NCBI GenBank assembly: GCA_016214105.1
Contig: JACRPD010000025.1
Coordinates: 1-32,481, forward strand
Length of the DNA: 32,481 nt
Direction: 5' to 3'
Source: Candidatus Magasanikiibacteriota bacterium
GTDB taxonomy: Bacteria > Patescibacteriota > Patescibacteriia > Magasanikbacterales > UBA922
This document shows positions 28,503-32,481 of this stretch, piece after piece. Position 1 is the stretch's first letter, and each line of letters opens with the position of its first letter. The position numbers and the translations under genes are program-made. The notes beneath the pieces were generated by a model that saw only the letters and a list, made by a program, of their open reading frames with translations, was not told the origin of the DNA and ran no database searches.

Positions 28503-29933
28503 ATGGATAAATCAATCACTCGCAACACCGCGTGGATGACGGCGGCATCAGTCGGGCAAAAGATAATTTCTTTCGTTTATTTTACGATTCTCGCCCGGAA
28601 TATCGGCGCGGAAAATATCGGCAAATATTTTTTCGCTTTGTCTTTTACGACTATTTTTGTTGTCTTTGTTGATTTAGGGTTAAATAACGTCTTGATTCGC
28701 GAGGGGGCGAGAGAAAAGAGCAAAATACAGCAATATCTTTCCAGTGTCCTGTTTGCAAAAATTTTTCTAGGCGGCTTAAGTTATTTGGGAGTCTTCTTTG
28801 TAATTAATCTAATGGGCTATCCGATTGAAACAAAATATCTGGTCTATTTATCCGGTTTGACCATGCTGTTTGATTCTTTGCACCTTTCAATTTATGGCGT
28901 TTTGCGCGCGCTAGGAAATTTAAAATACGAAGCGCTGGCTATCACCGGCAGCCAGTTTCTGACTTTGATTTTAGGCACAACGTTTTTATATATGCGTTTA
29001 CCCCTGATTTACTTGATCCTTGCCTTTACCATCCCCAGTTTTTTCAATGTCTGTTACGTCGGCGCGGTATTATATAAAAAATATCAGATTAAATTAAAAC
29101 CGCGCTGGGACAAGGAAGTAATTAAATTTTTCGGACGGGTCGCGGTTCCATTTGCCATGGCTGCGGTTTTTGCCCGCGTTTATTCATACGCGGATTCTAT
29201 TCTGTTATCAAAATTGGCCGGCGATGTCGCGGTCGGCTGGTATAGTATTCCTTACAAAATCACTTACGCCTTTCAGTTTATTCCGCTGGCGCTGGTCGCG
29301 GCATTATATCCTAAATTCAGTGAGTATTTCGCGTCTGACAAACAAAAATTAGCTTTAATTTATGAGCGTGGGATTAAATATTTGCTGTTGATTGTCATGC
29401 CGATCGCTATTGGGATTGGAATCTTGGCCAAACCGATTATTTTATCTCTTTATACGCCGGAATATCTTAACTCAGTTTTACCTCTGCAAATACTTTTGGC
29501 CGGCTTAGTATTTTCTTATATCAGTTTTCCCATTGGCGCTTTTTTGAACGCCTGTAACCGGCAAGCGACACAAACGCTGATCGTCTTTTTTGTGATGATT
29601 TTGAATATCGCGTTGAATTTGTTTTTAATTCCTCGCTATGGCATTATCGGCGCCGCGTCCTCCGCGTTAGCGGGAAATTTTGTTTTAACAATTTGGGGTT
29701 ATGTCGTTGCCCGGAGAATGACCGCGATATCGCATCGGTTTTTATTCAAAACATCCGTTCAAATTATCATCGCCGCGCTTGTCATGGGCGCTGTCGTTTA
29801 CCAGATTAATATTTTGTCCAATTATTTCATTGCAATTTTTGCGGGCGCGATAGTTTATTCGGCGATGCTTTTTATCACCCGCGCAGTGACAGCCGGCCAG
29901 CTTAAAGATGCTCTGCAAATAATTAGGCGCTAA
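28503..29933 (+). CDS. Polysaccharide flippase (Wzx/RfbX-like, MOP superfamily)
   Basis: This 476-residue integral membrane protein has about 12-14 hydrophobic segments and the N-terminal NTAWMTAASVGQKIISFVYFTILARNIGAENIGKYFFALSF typical of oligosaccharide flippases. Such proteins move lipid-linked sugar units to the outer face of the membrane. ATG 28503 starts MDKSITRN; the upstream frame runs into the promoter. It is followed 10 nt later by a glycosyltransferase. Confidence 0.92.
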   Translation: MDKSITRNTAWMTAASVGQKIISFVYFTILARNIGAENIGKYFFALSFTTIFVVFVDLGLNNVLIREGAREKSKIQQYLSSVLFAKIFLGGLSYLGVFFVINLMGYPIETKYLVYLSGLTMLFDSLHLSIYGVLRALGNLKYEALAITGSQFLTLILGTTFLYMRLPLIYLILAFTIPSFFNVCYVGAVLYKKYQIKLKPRWDKEVIKFFGRVAVPFAMAAVFARVYSYADSILLSKLAGDVAVGWYSIPYKITYAFQFIPLALVAALYPKFSEYFASDKQKLALIYERGIKYLLLIVMPIAIGIGILAKPIILSLYTPEYLNSVLPLQILLAGLVFSYISFPIGAFLNACNRQATQTLIVFFVMILNIALNLFLIPRYGIIGAASSALAGNFVLTIWGYVVARRMTAISHRFLFKTSVQIIIAALVMGAVVYQINILSNYFIAIFAGAIVYSAMLFITRAVTAGQLKDALQIIRR

Positions 29934-29943
29934 CTAATAAGCT

Positions 29944-31077
29944 ATGAAAAAACTTATAATCACAATGGAATTTCCGCCACAGATCGGCGGCATCGCGAGC
30001 TATACGCATCAATTCGCGTCCGCGCTTAAACCGGAGGAAGTCGTTATTCTCGCGTCAAAACATAAACAAGCGAAAGAATTTGACGCAAACTGCGCGTTTA
30101 AAGTCGTCCGGCATAATTTTTATTTTCCGCCGTTCATTTGGCCTCGTTGGCTGAAATTATTTTGGCACGTGTTTTGGCTGGCGCGCAAAGAAAAAATTGA
30201 CATTATTTATTTGCATCATGTCTTACCGGTCGGTTATGTCGCTCGGTTGATTAAAAAATTTCTGCATACGCCATTTTTAATTTTTTCTCATGGCACGGAT
30301 GTTCTGTTGGCTTCGCGTTCAAACTGGAAGAAAAATAGAATGCGATCAGTGGTAAATCAGGTGGAAGCGATAATTTTCAACAGCGCCAGTTTGCGGCAAA
30401 GATTTTTACGCGTTTGGCCGGAGTTCGCGGACAAAAGCTTGGTATTGTATCCTTGCCCGGACGATGATTTTTATCAAGCGCCGGCGGGAGATGTGATTGA
30501 TAAACTAAAATCTCAATACGCTTTGGAAGGTAAAAAAGTGATTTTAACCATCGCGCGCATGGATGATGGCAAAGGCTATCCGCATTTGGTTAGGATTTTG
30601 TCAAAAGTTTTGGAAAAAGTTCCTAATTTGGTTTGGCTGGTAATTGGCGATGGGCCGAAATGCGAGTCTATTTTGAAGGAGATACAGAAAAATTTCTTGC
30701 AAAATGTCGTTCGTTATATCGGCATGGTACCGCACAAAGAATTAAAACAATTTTATTATCTCGCTGATTTATTTGTGCTTTTAACGCACCCTGATGAAGG
30801 CAGAGAAGAGGGGTTGGGTTTGGTGTTTCTTGAATCAGCCGCGGCCGGTCTGCCGGTAATCGCCGGCCGGAGCGGAGGCGTGGAAGAAGCGGTTTTAAAC
30901 GGCCAGACCGGTCTGGTGGTTGATATTTATCAGGGTGATAAAATTGTGGCGGATTCAATTATTGAGCTATTAAAAAATGAAAAATATGCCAAAAATCTCG
31001 GTATGAATGCCAGAATGAGATTAGAGGCGGATTTTAAATGGGAGAACCAGTTGAAGGTGATTGGGAGGTGGGTGTGA
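29944..31077 (+). CDS. Glycosyltransferase family 4
   Basis: This 377-residue GT-B enzyme starts with an N-terminal MEFPPQIGGIASYTHQFASAL segment. It has HGTDVLLASRS in the acceptor domain and a C-terminal donor-sugar block EEGLGLVFLESAAAGLPVIAGRSGGVEEAV with the E-x7-E pattern of GT4 retaining enzymes. It probably adds a sugar to a lipid-linked glycan for the surface; donor and acceptor are unknown. Confidence 0.93.
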   Translation: MKKLIITMEFPPQIGGIASYTHQFASALKPEEVVILASKHKQAKEFDANCAFKVVRHNFYFPPFIWPRWLKLFWHVFWLARKEKIDIIYLHHVLPVGYVARLIKKFLHTPFLIFSHGTDVLLASRSNWKKNRMRSVVNQVEAIIFNSASLRQRFLRVWPEFADKSLVLYPCPDDDFYQAPAGDVIDKLKSQYALEGKKVILTIARMDDGKGYPHLVRILSKVLEKVPNLVWLVIGDGPKCESILKEIQKNFLQNVVRYIGMVPHKELKQFYYLADLFVLLTHPDEGREEGLGLVFLESAAAGLPVIAGRSGGVEEAVLNGQTGLVVDIYQGDKIVADSIIELLKNEKYAKNLGMNARMRLEADFKWENQLKVIGRWV

Positions 31078-31085
31078 ATTGGGGG

Positions 31086-31130
31086 TAATCAATTTATGTC
31101 TAGTCCCGTAGGGACGGCAGAATTTGATTA
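31086..31130. repeat. Small palindromic element with GTCCCGTAGGGAC core
   Basis: GTCCC-GTA-GGGAC (31103-31115) lies within outer arms TAATCAA (31086-31092) and TTGATTA (31124-31130). It is an intergenic hairpin without T run between the GT4 and transporter genes. Confidence 0.65.
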
Positions 31131-31139
31131 ACAAAAACT

Positions 31140-32255
31140 ATGCAAAAATGGCTGAAAAAAAATTTCAAAGTCTGGTGGCTGCAAGCGCTGTTGGCTTTTG
31201 CCACTTTTGGGTTTACCTCCGTGCTGTTCGTTTACTTCGTTAAAAAAGACGTTACGTTTTTTCAAATATTCTTGGCTGATTTTTTTTCATATTCTCTAAT
31301 CGTCGCGTATTTGCTTTTCAGAAGAACTTTATTTTCTCGCGGGACTATTTTGACTGGGTATCTGTTGATAGTCGTCGGAATGTTAATTTTACTCTTGCCT
31401 TTTCCGGCGACTGCGCTTTTGTTTCCATATACAATAATATATGGCTTGGGTGTAATAATGTTTTTCGCGCCCTATAACATTCTTTATTTTAAGAGTATCC
31501 AACGAGGCAATTTGGAACACATGACAATTTATTGGTCAATTGGAATTATTACCGGATTGGTTGCGCCGCTGATTGGAAGTTTTGTGTTGGCTAAATTTCC
31601 GTTGTGGATCTTTATTTCCTGCGCTGTGCTTATTCTATTGTCTGCTGCGTATCTCACAAGGTTTGTTGAGCGCCAAAAATATTCCTACACCACTAAAGAA
31701 GTTTTGACCCATATCCGCGGCTTACGGACGTTGTCCATCATTGACGGCTCTTTGCACAAAACAAGTTTGATAGTCGTGACAGTTTTTTCATTGCAGTATA
31801 TAACCACGGAATTAAATTTCGGTCGGTTTTTGTCCATCGCGGCTTTGGCCGGAATAATTGTCGCTTTGCCGATGGCCAGAATCTCCGACCGCTGGCAAAA
31901 ACGAATGATTTTTATCTGGCCGCTTTCAATCATGTCGGCCGGCGTGGTTTTTTCTTTTATTTTTGTAAAAAGTTTTTTAGGTTTTTTTGCTTTGGCGCTT
32001 TTACTAAAAGCCATTTTGAGTTTGTTGGAGCCAATCCGCGGAAATGTGATACTGGACAAGAAAGAAACGGGCAACGCCATTACTTGGATTTCCCGCGAAC
32101 TTTATCTTAACATTGGCCGGCTGATGATGATGGGCGTAATCGCGGTGTTTATTTATTTTGGCAATTACACGGCAATTTACAGTTTCATCGCCCTACAAAT
32201 GGTTTTGTATCCGATTATTTTGTATTTTAAAAAGACCTATGCAGTCGTTGATTAG
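31140..32255 (+). CDS. MFS-like membrane transporter
   Basis: This 371-residue protein has about 10-12 membrane segments and a charged middle loop (VERQKYSYTTKEVLTHIRGLRT) separating two halves, as in major facilitator transporters. MARISDRWQKR resembles the loop 2-3 motif of that superfamily. The substrate is not evident. Position between two glycosyltransferases suggests a role in surface glycan or precursor export (inference). The last 17 nt overlap the next gene. Confidence 0.78.
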   Translation: MQKWLKKNFKVWWLQALLAFATFGFTSVLFVYFVKKDVTFFQIFLADFFSYSLIVAYLLFRRTLFSRGTILTGYLLIVVGMLILLLPFPATALLFPYTIIYGLGVIMFFAPYNILYFKSIQRGNLEHMTIYWSIGIITGLVAPLIGSFVLAKFPLWIFISCAVLILLSAAYLTRFVERQKYSYTTKEVLTHIRGLRTLSIIDGSLHKTSLIVVTVFSLQYITTELNFGRFLSIAALAGIIVALPMARISDRWQKRMIFIWPLSIMSAGVVFSFIFVKSFLGFFALALLLKAILSLLEPIRGNVILDKKETGNAITWISRELYLNIGRLMMMGVIAVFIYFGNYTAIYSFIALQMVLYPIILYFKKTYAVVD

Positions 32256-32481
32256 CATTATCATTCCGGTTTTTAATCAAGCGAGAGAACTTCGTCTGGC
32301 TTTGGATTCAATCGCCAAACAAACTTACAAAAATTTAGAAGTGATCGTCGTTGATGACGGGAGTGTTAGCGGACTACGGACTACGGACTACGGACTACGG
32401 CACGATATACGAATACACTTTGTCAGACAGGAGAACAAGGGTGCGCCGGCGGCGAGGAATAGGGGATTGGAAATGGCAAAA
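32239..32481 (+). CDS. Glycosyltransferase family 2 (partial, runs off the window)
   Basis: The first 81 codons are present. The start LISIIIPVFNQARELRLALDSIAKQTYKNLEVIVVDDGS is the GT2 nucleotide-sugar-binding fold with the DD motif, and NKGAPAARNRGLEMAK follows. Between them GLRTTDYGLRHD is encoded by a tandem GGACTAC repeat (32371-32400), an apparent in-frame insertion. The start overlaps the transporter gene by 17 nt. Confidence 0.9.
   Translation, partial: MQSLISIIIPVFNQARELRLALDSIAKQTYKNLEVIVVDDGSVSGLRTTDYGLRHDIRIHFVRQENKGAPAARNRGLEMAK
32371..32400. repeat. Tandem GGACTAC repeat in the GT2 gene
   Basis: The 7-mer GGACTAC is repeated four times, in frame. Its complement GTAGTCC recurs in the glycosylase gene near 5543-5570. 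Confidence 0.85.

Noticed and set aside
1..32481. CRISPR array
   Set aside because: Repeats are tandem words or dispersed palindromes without regular spacers, and no cas gene is present.

Overview
The window reads as a chromosomal segment of an uncultivated Candidate Phyla Radiation (Patescibacteria) bacterium, most likely Parcubacteria-like. This is inferred from several traits. The genome is compact and almost entirely on one strand, and nearly all starts lack a Shine-Dalgarno site. AlaRS and RpoA are short, a CxxC-x17-CxxC protein is present, and a tRNA carries a group I intron. In-frame micro-repeats sit inside housekeeping enzymes. No rRNA or marker was available to fix the lineage.

Layout. 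1-930: a 101-bp palindromic repeat and a prepilin peptidase. 953-4888: ligA and a penicillin-binding transpeptidase split by an apparent internal deletion. 4900-5864: tRNA-Glu, tRNA-Met and an endonuclease-III-like gene. 5815-7084: a repeat cluster, two tiny Cys-rich or Gly/Cys-rich transcription units with their own promoters and terminators, then tRNA-Asn interrupted by a group I intron encoding an HNH endonuclease. 7112-8270: a CxxC-x17-CxxC protein and a type II toxin-antitoxin pair with a palindromic operator. 8373-10202: typA/bipA. 10381-10602: a lone minus-strand Cys-rich gene with an unusually strong Shine-Dalgarno site. 10731-13556: the proline operon proB-proC-proA. 13651-14539: a cold-shock protein and a DEDDy exonuclease.

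14631-18207: an ISC-type Fe-S operon (decayed Rrf2/IscR-like regulator, iscS, iscU, ferredoxin), then rsmI and an unknown helical protein. 18304-22891: metG-mnmA-alaS, overlapping by 4 nt at each junction. 22981-24355: a tandem SET-domain protein and a GtrA-like membrane protein. 24446-28398: infA-rpmJ-rpsM-rpsK-rpsD-rpoA-rplQ-rplM-rpsI, with a structured RNA between infA and rpmJ. 28503-32481: a cell-surface polysaccharide cluster (flippase, GT4, MFS-like protein, partial GT2).

The most striking points are the intron-bearing tRNA-Asn, the micro-repeats inserted in frame in LigA, TypA, IscS, MetG, MnmA, AlaRS and others (reminiscent of Rickettsia palindromic elements), a possible nine-residue Gly/Cys peptide gene, and the duplicated SET protein whose second domain looks inactive.
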